Made by a program: the position numbers and the translations under genes. A model generated the notes under the pieces. The model ran no database searches and was not told where the DNA came from. It saw only the letters and a list, made by a program, of their open reading frames with translations. This document shows, one piece after another, positions 1 through 5,498 of a stretch of 7,066 nucleotides of DNA (the first letter of the stretch is position 1; each line of letters opens with the position of its first letter). The DNA is from Erysipelotrichaceae bacterium (GTDB lineage: Bacteria; Bacillota_I; Bacilli_A; Erysipelotrichales; Erysipelotrichaceae): positions 1 to 7,066 of the forward strand of contig JAILBD010000102.1 of the NCBI GenBank assembly GCA_024681275.1, written 5' to 3'.

Positions 1-10
1 ATTATAAAAC

Positions 11-77
11 TTATCAGAATATTATCAATTATTAATCATATTTGGAAACAAAAGTAACCAAATCAGAAAGGAAAATC
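11..77 (+). promoter_or_regulatory. AT-rich upstream region and RBS of the alcohol dehydrogenase
   Basis: The 79 bases before the first gene are very AT-rich. TTATCA occurs at 11-16 and 22-27 and a related TAATCA at 33-38, so three similar hexamers lie at an 11-base period, close to one helical turn. This could be a regulator site or part of the promoter; no clean -35/-10 pair can be chosen. The ribosome binding site AGAAAGGAAA lies at about 65-74, a few bases before the ATG at 80. The region may continue to the left of the window. Confidence 0.35.
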
Positions 78-79
78 TT

Positions 80-1231
80 ATGGCAAACACATTCCTGACA
101 CCAAAAACGATCATCTCCGGCGAAAACGCTCTTGACCAGGCGGCAGCGCAGCTGTCAAAGATGGGCAAGAAAGCCTTCATCGTCACCGATCAGACCATGC
201 TGAAACTGGGCAACGTCGATCTTCTGCTCGACGTGCTTAGGAAAAACGGCACAGACTACACCATCTTTGCCGAAGTCAATTTCGAACCAAATGATCTGAT
301 CGTCATTCAAGGCGCAAAGACCTATCAAGAAAACGGCTGTGACCATCTGATCGCCCTGGGCGGCGGATCGCCGATCGACACGGCCAAAGCCATCTCCGTA
401 CTGCTGGCATCCGATGCGCCGCTATCTTCCTACATGGGCAAGACCATCGACATCGCCAGACCTGCCCTGGCAGCCATCCCGACGACGGCTGGCACAGGAT
501 CGGAAGCCACCAAATTCACGATCATCAACGACACGCAAAGCGAAGTGAAGATGCTGCTGACCGGACCATGTCTGATGCCGGACACCGCCATCATCGATCC
601 TGCCTTCACCAGGACGGCACCGAAGTCCGTCACGGCACACACCGGCATCGACGCCCTGTGCCACGCGGTCGAATCCTACACTTCCAGAAAAGCCCAGCCG
701 CTTTCCGACACCTTTGCCCTGTCGGCGATCAAGAGGATCTTCAATAACCTGAGGACCTGTTACGAACAAGGAGACAACGTTCAGGCCCGCATCCAGATGT
801 CTCTGGCAGCCCTGGAAGCAGGCATCTCCTTCAACAACTCCTCCGTCACCATCGTCCACGGCATGTCCAGACCTATGGGTGCCCTCTTCCATGTTCCGCA
901 CGGCCTTTCCAATGCGATGTTACTGGAGGAATGCATGAACTTCGCCGTTGACGGCGCCTACGATCGTTTTGCCGACATCGCCAGAAATCTCGGATTCGCA
1001 AAAGACGAAAGTGACCAAGAGGCTGCGCAGATCTTCCTGAACGAACTCTCAAAGCTGCTTCATGACCTCAACGTCCCGACGATGTCAGAGTACGGCATCG
1101 ACAAAGAGAAGTACTTCAGCAACATCGACAAGATGGCACACGATGCCTACGCATCCGGATCCCCATCCAACACCATCAAAGAAACGACTGTTGAAGACAT
1201 GATCGAACTCTACAAGAAGATCTATAAATAA
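80..1231 (+). CDS. Iron-containing (group III) alcohol dehydrogenase
   Basis: NAD(P)H-dependent oxidoreductase of the FucO/AdhB/butanol-dehydrogenase family, cytoplasmic, interconverting alcohols or diols and aldehydes. The 383-aa length is normal for the family. The N-terminal Rossmann-like half carries the nucleotide-binding GGGSPIDTAKAI (94-105) and TTAGTGSEAT (135-144). The C-terminal helical half carries the metal site: Asp191 and His195 in GIDALCHAVESY, His260 in VHGM and His274 in VPHGLSNA, matching the D/H/H/H ligand set of E. coli FucO (D196, H200, H263, H277). The end VEDMIELYKKIYK is also family-typical. The start at 80 has a purine-rich RBS. The gene is followed after 37 bases by the NERD-like gene, probably in the same transcript. 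The exact substrate cannot be told from sequence; lactaldehyde/1,2-propanediol, 1,3-propanediol and short-chain alcohols are all possible. Confidence 0.96.
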   Translation: MANTFLTPKTIISGENALDQAAAQLSKMGKKAFIVTDQTMLKLGNVDLLLDVLRKNGTDYTIFAEVNFEPNDLIVIQGAKTYQENGCDHLIALGGGSPIDTAKAISVLLASDAPLSSYMGKTIDIARPALAAIPTTAGTGSEATKFTIINDTQSEVKMLLTGPCLMPDTAIIDPAFTRTAPKSVTAHTGIDALCHAVESYTSRKAQPLSDTFALSAIKRIFNNLRTCYEQGDNVQARIQMSLAALEAGISFNNSSVTIVHGMSRPMGALFHVPHGLSNAMLLEECMNFAVDGAYDRFADIARNLGFAKDESDQEAAQIFLNELSKLLHDLNVPTMSEYGIDKEKYFSNIDKMAHDAYASGSPSNTIKETTVEDMIELYKKIYK

Positions 1232-1249
1232 AGACTTTCTGATAATATA

Positions 1250-1263
1250 GTTACTGAGGTAAC
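1250..1263 (+). promoter_or_regulatory. RBS of the NERD-like gene inside a small hairpin
   Basis: GTTAC (1250-1254) and GTAAC (1259-1263) are perfect inverted repeats with a TGAG loop. The Shine-Dalgarno core GAGGT (1256-1260) lies in the loop and 3' arm, 8 bases before the ATG at 1269. This supports the start at 1269 over the second Met codon at 1290. The five-pair hairpin could slightly reduce expression relative to the upstream dehydrogenase. Confidence 0.4.
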
Positions 1264-1268
1264 ACAAC

Positions 1269-1910
1269 ATGAATCAAGGCACACCAAACATGAATCTCTT
1301 CCTCTACGTCATCGTCGGCTCAGCCGCCCTGATCTTCATCTTCAGAGCGATGCTCGCCTATCCGCGTTACAAGAGATCCATCTATCCTCACATCTATGAC
1401 AACTACCTGATCGACTATTTCTACAAACTCAACGTCACGCAGAATTCATCGAGATCAGGTCTCATCAGAAAGCTGATCGGCATCCACCGTCTGGTCTTTG
1501 CCAGCATCACCTCCAAAGAAGGAAAACTGGTCGCCCAGATCATCACCCTGATCCACTCCAAAGGCATCCTTTCGATCGCACACCTCAACACGACCGGAAA
1601 GATCTCCGGATCCGATTCCGGAGACTGGTACATCAGACGCACGGAAGACGGACAGGAGAAGAAATTCAGGATCGACAATCCCGCTGCCTACCTCAAAGAA
1701 TACATCGCCCACCTGAACCAGGTGGTCGGAGACAGAAAGATCGATGCGGCCATCGCCCTCAACGATGCCTGCGACATCTCCGATGTCAAATGCCGCTACA
1801 AAGTCATACACTATTCGCAGATCGAAGAACTCATCAAAGAGTCCGACTGCGGATACGGTCTCAACGATGCAGACATCGAAGAGATCTTCAAAAAGCTGGG
1901 TGGCAAATAA
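1269..1910 (+). CDS. Membrane-anchored protein with a degenerate NERD-like domain
   Basis: A 213-aa protein with one N-terminal membrane segment (about residues 9-28, LFLYVIVGSAALIFIF) followed by basic residues (YPRYKR), so the rest should lie in the cytoplasm. Residues about 85-155 follow the order of a NERD (nuclease-related) domain: a beta strand pair ending in SKGILSIAHL, then GKISGSDSGDWYIRR, then GQEKKFRIDNP and a helix reaching HLNQVV, which mirrors the usual GxxxIExK..GxIxG..xxxW..F.NPxxQ..xH pattern. The expected acidic and ExK residues are replaced (Gln90 for Asp, Ala104 for Glu, Leu106 for Lys), so nuclease activity is doubtful. The C-terminal part (VKCRYKVIHYSQIEELI) resembles the closing strand and helix of such domains. 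It lies 37 bases after the dehydrogenase and is closed by the terminator at 1955-1990. The family assignment is by eye; a structural or scaffold role is only an inference. Confidence 0.75.
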   Translation: MNQGTPNMNLFLYVIVGSAALIFIFRAMLAYPRYKRSIYPHIYDNYLIDYFYKLNVTQNSSRSGLIRKLIGIHRLVFASITSKEGKLVAQIITLIHSKGILSIAHLNTTGKISGSDSGDWYIRRTEDGQEKKFRIDNPAAYLKEYIAHLNQVVGDRKIDAAIALNDACDISDVKCRYKVIHYSQIEELIKESDCGYGLNDADIEEIFKKLGGK

Positions 1911-1954
1911 ACGGGCAGTTGTAAGGCACTCCTATTTATCGACTATTAGCATAA

Positions 1955-1990
1955 GAATAAGATCCCAAAAGAGGGTCGCATTCTTTTTTT
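1955..1990 (+). terminator. Intrinsic terminator of the adh/NERD-like unit
   Basis: The arms GAATAAGATCCC (1955-1966) and GGGTCGCATTC (1973-1983) form an imperfect stem (CCC/GGG, AG/CT after a bulged T, then GAAT/ATTC beyond a two-base mismatch) around AAAAGA, followed by seven T (1984-1990). It lies 45 bases after the stop of the NERD-like gene. The internal mismatches make it moderate in strength. Confidence 0.6.
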
Positions 1991-2037
1991 GTTTGAATCG
2001 CAGCTTGCTCCATATGCCCTTTATCACTTCGATCGTA

Positions 2038-2066
2038 TTCAAATCTTCAGCTGTGACTGATACAAT
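2038..2066 (+). promoter_or_regulatory. Candidate promoter of the VOC gene
   Basis: TTCAAA (2038-2043) and TACAAT (2061-2066) are separated by 17 bases, and TG at 2058-2059 makes an extended -10 (TGaTACAAT). Transcription would start near 2073, directly at the AAAGGAG ribosome binding site (2074-2080), giving a leader of only about 16 bases. Confidence 0.5.
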
Positions 2067-2088
2067 CAATTCAAAGGAGAAAGTCACT

Positions 2089-2460
2089 ATGTCCATCAGA
2101 AGTTCCATCATATTCCTGCCCGTCACAGACATCGAAAAGACCTTTCATTTCTATCATGAGATCCTGAAGCTTCCTGTCTTCCAGAAACAGGGCGACAGCC
2201 TCTATATCTTTGATACCGGCTATGGATACTGGGGCTTCTGCCAGTATGCCGATGGAAGGAAGTCTCTTTCAGGCGAACATGGCGTCTGTCTTTCCCTGAA
2301 TCTCGATAACAACGAGGAAGTCCTGGCAAAATACGAAGAACTCAAAGATATCGTGGACATATACAAAAAGCCGGCAATGCATCCGATATTCCCGGTCTAT
2401 TCCTTTTTCGTTTTTGACCCTGACCACTATCTCATTGAATTCCAGAAGATCACAGACTGA
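2089..2460 (+). CDS. VOC-superfamily (glyoxalase/bleomycin-resistance fold) protein
   Basis: A 123-aa single-module VOC protein. The N-terminal beta-alpha-beta unit reads IIFLPVTDIEKTFHFYHEILKLPV (positions 7-30, with VTDIEKTFHFYHEILKL diagnostic), and the closing unit reads FFVFDPDHYLIEFQ (106-119), where Glu117 occupies the conserved metal-ligand position. VOC proteins act as cytoplasmic dimers and include metal-dependent lyases, dioxygenases and drug-binding proteins; which applies here is not visible. The start at 2089 is chosen because AAAGGAG precedes it by 9 bases and homology begins here. The frame stays open far upstream to 1744, but that part lies over the NERD-like gene and is not coding. 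It is a single-gene unit between its own promoter and the terminator at 2460-2482. Confidence 0.9.
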   Translation: MSIRSSIIFLPVTDIEKTFHFYHEILKLPVFQKQGDSLYIFDTGYGYWGFCQYADGRKSLSGEHGVCLSLNLDNNEEVLAKYEELKDIVDIYKKPAMHPIFPVYSFFVFDPDHYLIEFQKITD

Positions 2461-2482
2461 CAGCTCAATGAGCTGTTTTTTT
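2460..2482 (+). terminator. Intrinsic terminator of the VOC gene
   Basis: ACAGCTC (2460-2466) and GAGCTGT (2470-2476) form a perfect 7-pair stem with loop AAT, running straight into the T run to 2482. The stem begins at the last base of the TGA stop codon, so there is no 3' UTR to speak of. Confidence 0.88.
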
Positions 2483-2521
2483 AATCTCTTTTATGGCAAA
2501 ACTATGCTCAGTTTCTTGCCG

Positions 2522-2547
2522 AAAAAAGAGACGATCATCGTCTCTTT
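2522..2547 (-). terminator. Intrinsic terminator of the esterase gene (minus strand)
   Basis: On the minus strand AAAGAGACGA and TCGTCTCTTT (plus-strand 2538-2547 and 2525-2534) pair perfectly over 10 bases around TGA, with six U from 2527 to 2522. It overlaps the last base of the esterase stop codon. Together with the terminator at 2460-2482 it insulates two convergent genes. Confidence 0.9.
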
Positions 2548-3299
2548 CATCCCAGGTGTTTTTTGATGAAATCCAGAGCCATCTTTCTCGCCCGGATCTC
2601 ATCTTCCCCCTCAAAACCGTGACCCGCTCCTTCTATGACCTCAAGTCTTGCGTGCGGAAAAGTCTCCAGTGCTTCATAGGAGTAATAGATCGGCACGATC
2701 TCATCGGCATCTCCATGCAGGATCAGCACATCATTGTCATATCTTCTCATCTTCTCATAGATATCCACACTGACCGCATCCCTGCCGTAGAGATCTGAGA
2801 CCCTGTTGTTCAGGAATTCATATTCCTCCTCAAACTTCGTCCCGTTCTCCGAGATCTCCAAAGCGTCATCCTGTATCACATAAGCCGGATAAAGAAGGAC
2901 CATGGCCTTGATCTCTTCCCTGCGATCGGAGCCCACCAGTGTGCAGACATAGCCACCCTGGCTCCTTCCGGAAAGAAAGATATTCTCCTTGTCGATGAAA
3001 TCAAGCTCCATCAGGCCATCTAGCACTACATCGAGATCCTTCGCCTCCGTTAACACTGACATGTGCATCATGTCTCCATCGCTCAGGATATCCGGTCCGC
3101 CGCCGATGAAATCAAAGAGATAGACCGCGATCCCATTCTCTGCGAAAAGCTCTGCATAGCTGACACCTCTGCCGCGGTTTCCACCGAAGCCATGGCAGAT
3201 GACCAGGAGCGGGCTCTTGTCCTGATCCGGCAGATAAAGCTGTCCGTCTATCTTGAGACCGTCCCTGCGGAGATCCTTCTGAATGATCCTGTAATTCAT
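2547..3299 (-). CDS. Alpha/beta hydrolase, cinnamoyl/feruloyl-esterase type
   Basis: A 250-aa cytoplasmic serine hydrolase without signal peptide. The oxyanion-hole strand is LLVICHGFGGNRGRG (31-45), followed by YLFDFIGGG (60-68). The nucleophile elbow is GRSQGG (111-116) with Ser113; Arg replaces the more common His next to it. The acid is probably Asp199 in LHGDADEIVP (194-203) and the base His227 in GAGHGF (225-230). HGFGGN with FDFxGxG is the signature of Est1E-like cinnamoyl esterases, which release ferulic/coumaric acid or cleave small esters; a broader carboxylesterase role is equally possible. The insert around 145-185 (acidic, EEEYEFL) would be the lid. The start at 3299 is fixed by AAGGAGG (plus 3307-3313). 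The 119-aa gene lies 79 bases upstream on the same strand. Confidence 0.92.
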   Translation of the reverse strand: MNYRIIQKDLRRDGLKIDGQLYLPDQDKSPLLVICHGFGGNRGRGVSYAELFAENGIAVYLFDFIGGGPDILSDGDMMHMSVLTEAKDLDVVLDGLMELDFIDKENIFLSGRSQGGYVCTLVGSDRREEIKAMVLLYPAYVIQDDALEISENGTKFEEEYEFLNNRVSDLYGRDAVSVDIYEKMRRYDNDVLILHGDADEIVPIYYSYEALETFPHARLEVIEGAGHGFEGEDEIRARKMALDFIKKHLG

Positions 3300-3344
3300 G
3301 ATCAGTCCTCCTTCTCAAGTCCTGTATGAATATGCCTCATCTAC

Positions 3345-3353
3345 AATATATCA
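3345..3353 (-). promoter_or_regulatory. Candidate extended -10 promoter of the esterase gene
   Basis: On the minus strand TGATATATT (3353 to 3345) is an extended -10 in the 79-base gap between the two minus-strand genes; no good -35 is seen. It would give a leader of roughly 40 bases. An inverted repeat ATCATC/GATGAT (3350-3355, 3361-3366) overlaps its upstream edge and might be an operator. The esterase could instead be read from the upstream gene's promoter, since no terminator separates them. Confidence 0.35.
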
Positions 3354-3378
3354 TCGATCTGATGATCAGTTCCGACTT

Positions 3379-3738
3379 TCAGTCCTCCACCTCCTGCATG
3401 TGCTCCATGACGCCGTTGAGAAGATCATAGCTGTTCATTGAATGGATCTCTCTGTACTTCTTTCCCTTCTTCTTCATATAATCGATCATTGCCCTGGTCA
3501 AGGCCATATAGGAGACATCCTCAGCACCCGTATCATGGATCCTGATGATCTCCCTTGCCAGCAGGACATAGTGCTTCCTGTCAAAGCTGATCTGATCGTT
3601 CACGCAGCGGTCGATGCACATCATCACATAGACCAGAGAGACCACATATTCATCTTCCACATTTCCCTTGAAATCGCTCTTCGTCAGCATCTCATAAAGC
3701 TGCGTGACTCTGTTATTCATGATGTTCTCTAATATCAT
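3379..3738 (-). CDS. Hypothetical protein, mostly helical, unknown family
   Basis: I do not recognise this 119-aa protein. It has no signal peptide or membrane segment, looks all-alpha and is mildly charged. Visible landmarks are EDEYVVSLVYVMMCIDRCVN (about 27-46), RKHYVLLAREIIRIHDTG (53-70) and a basic MKKKGKKYREI (87-97), ending acidic in MQEVED. Two Cys lie at CIDRC, too few for a metal site. The ATG at 3738 is preferred because AGGAGG (plus 3744-3749) lies 5 bases away; a GTG one codon upstream is only 2 bases from it, and the next Met is 18 bases further in. It is divergent from the vapB-vapC operon and upstream of the esterase on the same strand. The tandem arrangement suggests a two-gene unit, but no functional link is visible. 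Confidence 0.8.
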   Translation of the reverse strand: MILENIMNNRVTQLYEMLTKSDFKGNVEDEYVVSLVYVMMCIDRCVNDQISFDRKHYVLLAREIIRIHDTGAEDVSYMALTRAMIDYMKKKGKKYREIHSMNSYDLLNGVMEHMQEVED

Positions 3739-3758
3739 CACTTCCTCCTGTCTGACAA

Positions 3759-3767
3759 ACTATAGCA
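3759..3767 (-). promoter_or_regulatory. Candidate extended -10 promoter of the 119-aa gene
   Basis: On the minus strand TGCTATAGT (3767 to 3759) is an extended -10 matching the consensus at five of six core positions. Transcription would begin near 3752, only 3 bases before AGGAGG (3749 to 3744). No convincing -35 is seen, which is common with extended -10 promoters. Confidence 0.45.
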
Positions 3768-3877
3768 GATGGAAGATGAAAAAATGTGCCTACAGAAAAA
3801 TAAAGTGAGGATTTTTGATTTTTCTTGCAAATAATGAATCAGAAGGAAGCCCATTATGACAGAAAACTACAATAATC

Positions 3878-3906
3878 AGCTAATAAGTGATATATTATTA
3901 TTAGCT
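3878..3906 (+). promoter_or_regulatory. Promoter/operator of the vapB-vapC operon
   Basis: AGCTAATAA (3878-3886) and TTATTAGCT (3898-3906) are perfect 9-base inverted repeats. The 11-base spacer contains the extended -10 TGaTATATT (3888-3896), so the operator is centred on the -10. This is the expected geometry for antitoxin or toxin-antitoxin complexes repressing their own operon. The start of transcription would be near 3903, and the RBS GGAGGG (3914-3919) is 8 bases before the antitoxin ATG. No good -35 is present. Confidence 0.65.
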
Positions 3907-3927
3907 AATATTTGGAGGGATCATTTT

Positions 3928-4170
3928 ATGGTAGAAGCGATAGCCACAGCCACAGAAATCAAAAACAATTTCGGAAAATACCTGGACATGGTGAGCAGAG
4001 GAAACGAAGTCATCATAACAAAAAACGGAAAAGAGATCGGAAGGATGATCCCCAGATCGCAGTCTGTCTCATTTCTGACTGATTCGCTGACAGGGATCAT
4101 TCACGGAAACTACGATATCAAAGAAGAAAAAGAAAAGGCGGTCAGTTCCAGATATGCAGTGTCTGATTGA
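3928..4170 (+). CDS. vapB: Phd/YefM-family antitoxin of a VapBC-type module
   Basis: An 80-aa antitoxin that would neutralise the PIN toxin encoded next to it and repress its own promoter. Residues 1-45 are a Phd/YefM DNA-binding dimer domain: ATATEIKNNFGKYLDMVSRG, then EVIITKNGKEIGRMIP, both family-diagnostic. The remaining part (SFLTDSLTGII then NYDIKEEKEKAV) is the acidic, flexible toxin-binding tail. The start at 3928 is chosen from GGAGGG at 3914-3919 and the N-terminus of the family. The frame continues upstream to an ATG at 3856, but that would place the promoter/operator inside the gene. It overlaps vapC by 17 bases, so the two are translationally coupled. Pairing of a Phd-type antitoxin with a PIN toxin is common. 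The symbol is by role. Confidence 0.92.
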   Translation: MVEAIATATEIKNNFGKYLDMVSRGNEVIITKNGKEIGRMIPRSQSVSFLTDSLTGIIHGNYDIKEEKEKAVSSRYAVSD

Positions 4171-4561
4171 CGGCAACATCATCCTTGATGTTCTGAGCAA
4201 CAGGGAACCGTTTGTCGCAGATTCATCAAAGATATGGAAACTATGTGAGACCCGACAACTTGACGGATATGTCTCCGTTCTGACTTTTGCTGATCTGGTA
4301 TACATCCTGAGAAAAGAACTCGATCCCGAAAAGATCGACCTGGTCTTTCACTCGCTGAAACTGATCTTCAGATTTGTCGGTCTTGATGAATCCGATCTCA
4401 TGCAGGCAACTGCATTGAGATGGGATGATTTTGAAGATGCAATACAGTCTGTGAGTGCATCAAACATCAAAGCAGACTATATCATCACAAGGAACACTAA
4501 AGACTACACAAAATCAACGATCAAAGCGATCACACCATCTTCATTCCTGAAAGGATCATGA
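4154..4561 (+). CDS. vapC: PIN-domain ribonuclease toxin (VapC type)
   Basis: A 135-aa PIN-domain toxin, expected to be a Mg2+/Mn2+-dependent endoribonuclease cutting tRNA or rRNA when its antitoxin is lost. The first acidic motif is CLIDGNIILDVL (3-14, Asp6 with Asn8 and Asp12). The second conserved acid, normally Glu, is Asp47 in SVLTFADLVYIL (41-52). The third group is DDFEDAIQ (91-98, Asp95) and the fourth IITRNTKDY (110-118, Asp117). The end, IKAITPSSFL, is the usual last strand. Glu to Asp at 47 may keep or lower activity. No strong RBS precedes the ATG; translation probably depends on coupling from the antitoxin, whose stop lies 17 bases inside this gene. The last 35 codons recur as a fossil at 5395-5498. 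Confidence 0.92.
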   Translation: MQCLIDGNIILDVLSNREPFVADSSKIWKLCETRQLDGYVSVLTFADLVYILRKELDPEKIDLVFHSLKLIFRFVGLDESDLMQATALRWDDFEDAIQSVSASNIKADYIITRNTKDYTKSTIKAITPSSFLKGS

Positions 4562-4572
4562 TCGCATTTCTT
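4456..4572 (+). repeat. Direct repeat copy A: intact vapC 3' end with terminator stem
   Basis: This segment encodes the last 35 residues of VapC plus the downstream stem. It matches 5395-5509 in the same orientation. By hand count about 70 of 86 positions agree between 4487-4572 and 5425-5509 with one gap, and similarity continues more weakly to the 5' side. The two copies bracket higBA. Confidence 0.8.
4526..4565 (+). terminator. Candidate terminator spanning the vapC stop codon
   Basis: GCGATCA (4526-4532) and TGATCGC (4559-4565) pair perfectly over 7 bases, with a 26-base loop, followed by ATTTCTT. The 3' arm begins with the vapC TGA stop. It is the counterpart of the better-preserved stem at 5461-5505, but has a weaker U tract and a long loop. 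Confidence 0.45.
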
Positions 4573-4623
4573 AAACCAGAGCAGTTCAGTCACTTCATCT
4601 CTTTTATATACCCCTTAATCTAT

Positions 4624-4640
4624 ATTCAGGATCCCTGAAT
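4624..4640. other. Short palindrome in the vapC-higB intergenic region
   Basis: ATTCAGG and CCTGAAT pair perfectly over 7 bases around ATC. No T tract follows on the plus strand, so it is not a canonical terminator; it may be a protein site or a stabilising hairpin. The rest of the 4573-4721 stretch is AT-rich and I see no gene in it. Confidence 0.4.
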
Positions 4641-4721
4641 CAATACTTCTCCATCGTCTTCACAAAAACATTATCGTGTTATTTTTCATCATATCAGTCA
4701 TATTCATAATTTCACATAAGC

Positions 4722-4761
4722 CATATACACGTTTGACATATACACGTTATATAGGTATAAT
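4722..4761 (+). promoter_or_regulatory. Consensus promoter and putative HigA operator
   Basis: TTGACA (4733-4738), 17 bases, TATAAT (4756-4761): a perfect housekeeping-sigma consensus. The 12-mer CATATACACGTT occurs at 4722-4733 and again at 4737-4748, a direct repeat with 15-base period overlapping the -35, and TATAC (4739-4743) / GTATA (4755-4759) form an inverted repeat inside the spacer. HigA-family antitoxins repress their own promoters, so these repeats are the natural operator candidates. Transcription would start near 4768, about 8 bases before the higB ATG. Confidence 0.8.
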
Positions 4762-4775
4762 TGAATCAGGTAAAA

Positions 4776-5057
4776 ATGATCAGGTCTTATAAAGATAAAG
4801 AAACAGAAAAAATCTATGATCAGCAGCTTTCCAGAAAGTTGCCAAACTCCATACAAAAGACAGCGCTTCGAAAGCTTATCATGATCGATAATGCAGAGAC
4901 GCTTGAAGATCTGAGAGTTCCGCCCGCAAACAGACTGGAAGCTTTAAAAGGAGACAGGCTGGGACAACACAGTATTCGTATCAATGATCAGTACCGAATA
5001 TGCTTTATATTTCTAGACGGTGATTTCTATGAAGTAGAGATCACCGATTATCACTAG
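4776..5057 (+). CDS. higB: HigB-type toxin (RelE-fold ribosome-dependent mRNA interferase)
   Basis: A 93-aa toxin of the HigB/plasmid-maintenance killer family, which cuts mRNA on the translating ribosome. The family body is easily seen: IRSYKDKETEKIYDQ at the start, TLEDLRVPPANRLEALKGDR (42-61), GQHSIRINDQYRICFIF (63-79) and VEITDYH at the very end (87-93). The 93-residue length is typical. The frame is open back to a TTG at 4761, but that codon overlaps the -10 box and would lie upstream of the expected transcription start; ATG 4776 matches the family's N-terminus. Only a weak AGG (4768-4770) precedes it, so initiation may be close to leaderless. The toxin precedes the antitoxin, as usual for hig loci, with 12 bases between them. 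Confidence 0.94.
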   Translation: MIRSYKDKETEKIYDQQLSRKLPNSIQKTALRKLIMIDNAETLEDLRVPPANRLEALKGDRLGQHSIRINDQYRICFIFLDGDFYEVEITDYH

Positions 5058-5069
5058 GAGGATGTGGAT

Positions 5070-5381
5070 ATGACTAAAATGATCGAAACACCTAAAATCA
5101 GCGAAATATTATATGAAGAATTCATGGAGCCTTTTGGTATGTCCGCCTATAAACTCGCCAAAGAGATCGATGTTCCGGTTTCCAGGATCCAGGACATCCT
5201 CCATGACCGGAGAAAGATCACGGTCGATACATCGATCCGTTTAGGCAGATTCTTTGGCGTGTCAGAGAAATACTTCATCAACCTTCAGAATGACATCGAT
5301 GCCAGGAATGCCAGGATCGAAATGGCAGATTCCTATGCCAAGATCAGTCCGTTCGTCTTCGACCCAAAGCCTGGTGTTTGA
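5070..5381 (+). CDS. higA: HigA-type antitoxin (XRE-family HTH)
   Basis: A 103-aa antitoxin that binds HigB and represses the hig promoter. The helix-turn-helix spans about 26-48 (AYKLAKEIDVPVSRIQDIL and the following HDRRKI), followed by TVDTSIRLGRFFGVSEKYF, both typical of HigA. The ATG at 5070 lies 8 bases after a perfect AGGAGG (5056-5061) that overlaps the higB stop, so the antitoxin has a much stronger RBS than the toxin, which fits the need for excess antitoxin. A GTG at 5064 is possible but too close to the RBS. The tail PFVFDPKPGV is slightly unusual. The stop is 13 bases before a vapC fossil, so the far C-terminus may have been remodelled by the same event. Confidence 0.94.
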   Translation: MTKMIETPKISEILYEEFMEPFGMSAYKLAKEIDVPVSRIQDILHDRRKITVDTSIRLGRFFGVSEKYFINLQNDIDARNARIEMADSYAKISPFVFDPKPGV

Positions 5382-5394
5382 ATGGTTGAAGCAT

Positions 5395-5498
5395 TGTATC
5401 AAACATAGAAGATACTTCAAAGAAACAAGGAACATCATAGACTTTACAAAAATAAAGATCAAAGCGATCACGCCACTTCATTCCTGAGAGGACTGTGA
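5395..5498 (+). pseudogene. Fossil of a vapC 3' end (PIN toxin tail)
   Basis: Reading three frames in turn gives VSNIED, then TRNIIDFTKIKIKAITP, then SFLRGL and a TGA at 5496-5498. These match the intact VapC tail: ASNIKAD, TRNTKDYTKSTIKAITP, SFLKGS. Two single-base deletions relative to 4456-4561 break the frame. Nothing convincing of the PIN domain is seen upstream because higA ends at 5381. It is a relic of a second, related vapC copy or of a duplicated 3' segment. On the opposite strand it is overlapped by the end of the 54-aa gene. Confidence 0.8.

Noticed and set aside
422..901. 159-codon minus-strand frame inside the alcohol dehydrogenase
   Set aside because: Antisense shadow with Gly/Arg/Asp-rich low-complexity composition; the plus strand encodes a complete enzyme.
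1744..2088. N-terminal extension of the VOC frame
   Set aside because: It lies over the NERD-like gene in another frame and across its terminator, and is Ser/Arg-rich; the true start at 2089 has an RBS and family match.
3856..3927. Upstream in-frame ATG for the antitoxin
   Set aside because: It would include the operator and -10 in the coding region and adds 24 residues not seen in Phd/YefM proteins; GGAGGG precedes the ATG at 3928.
4573..4721. Possible small gene between vapC and higB
   Set aside because: No ORF with an RBS on either strand; AT-rich with one palindrome only.
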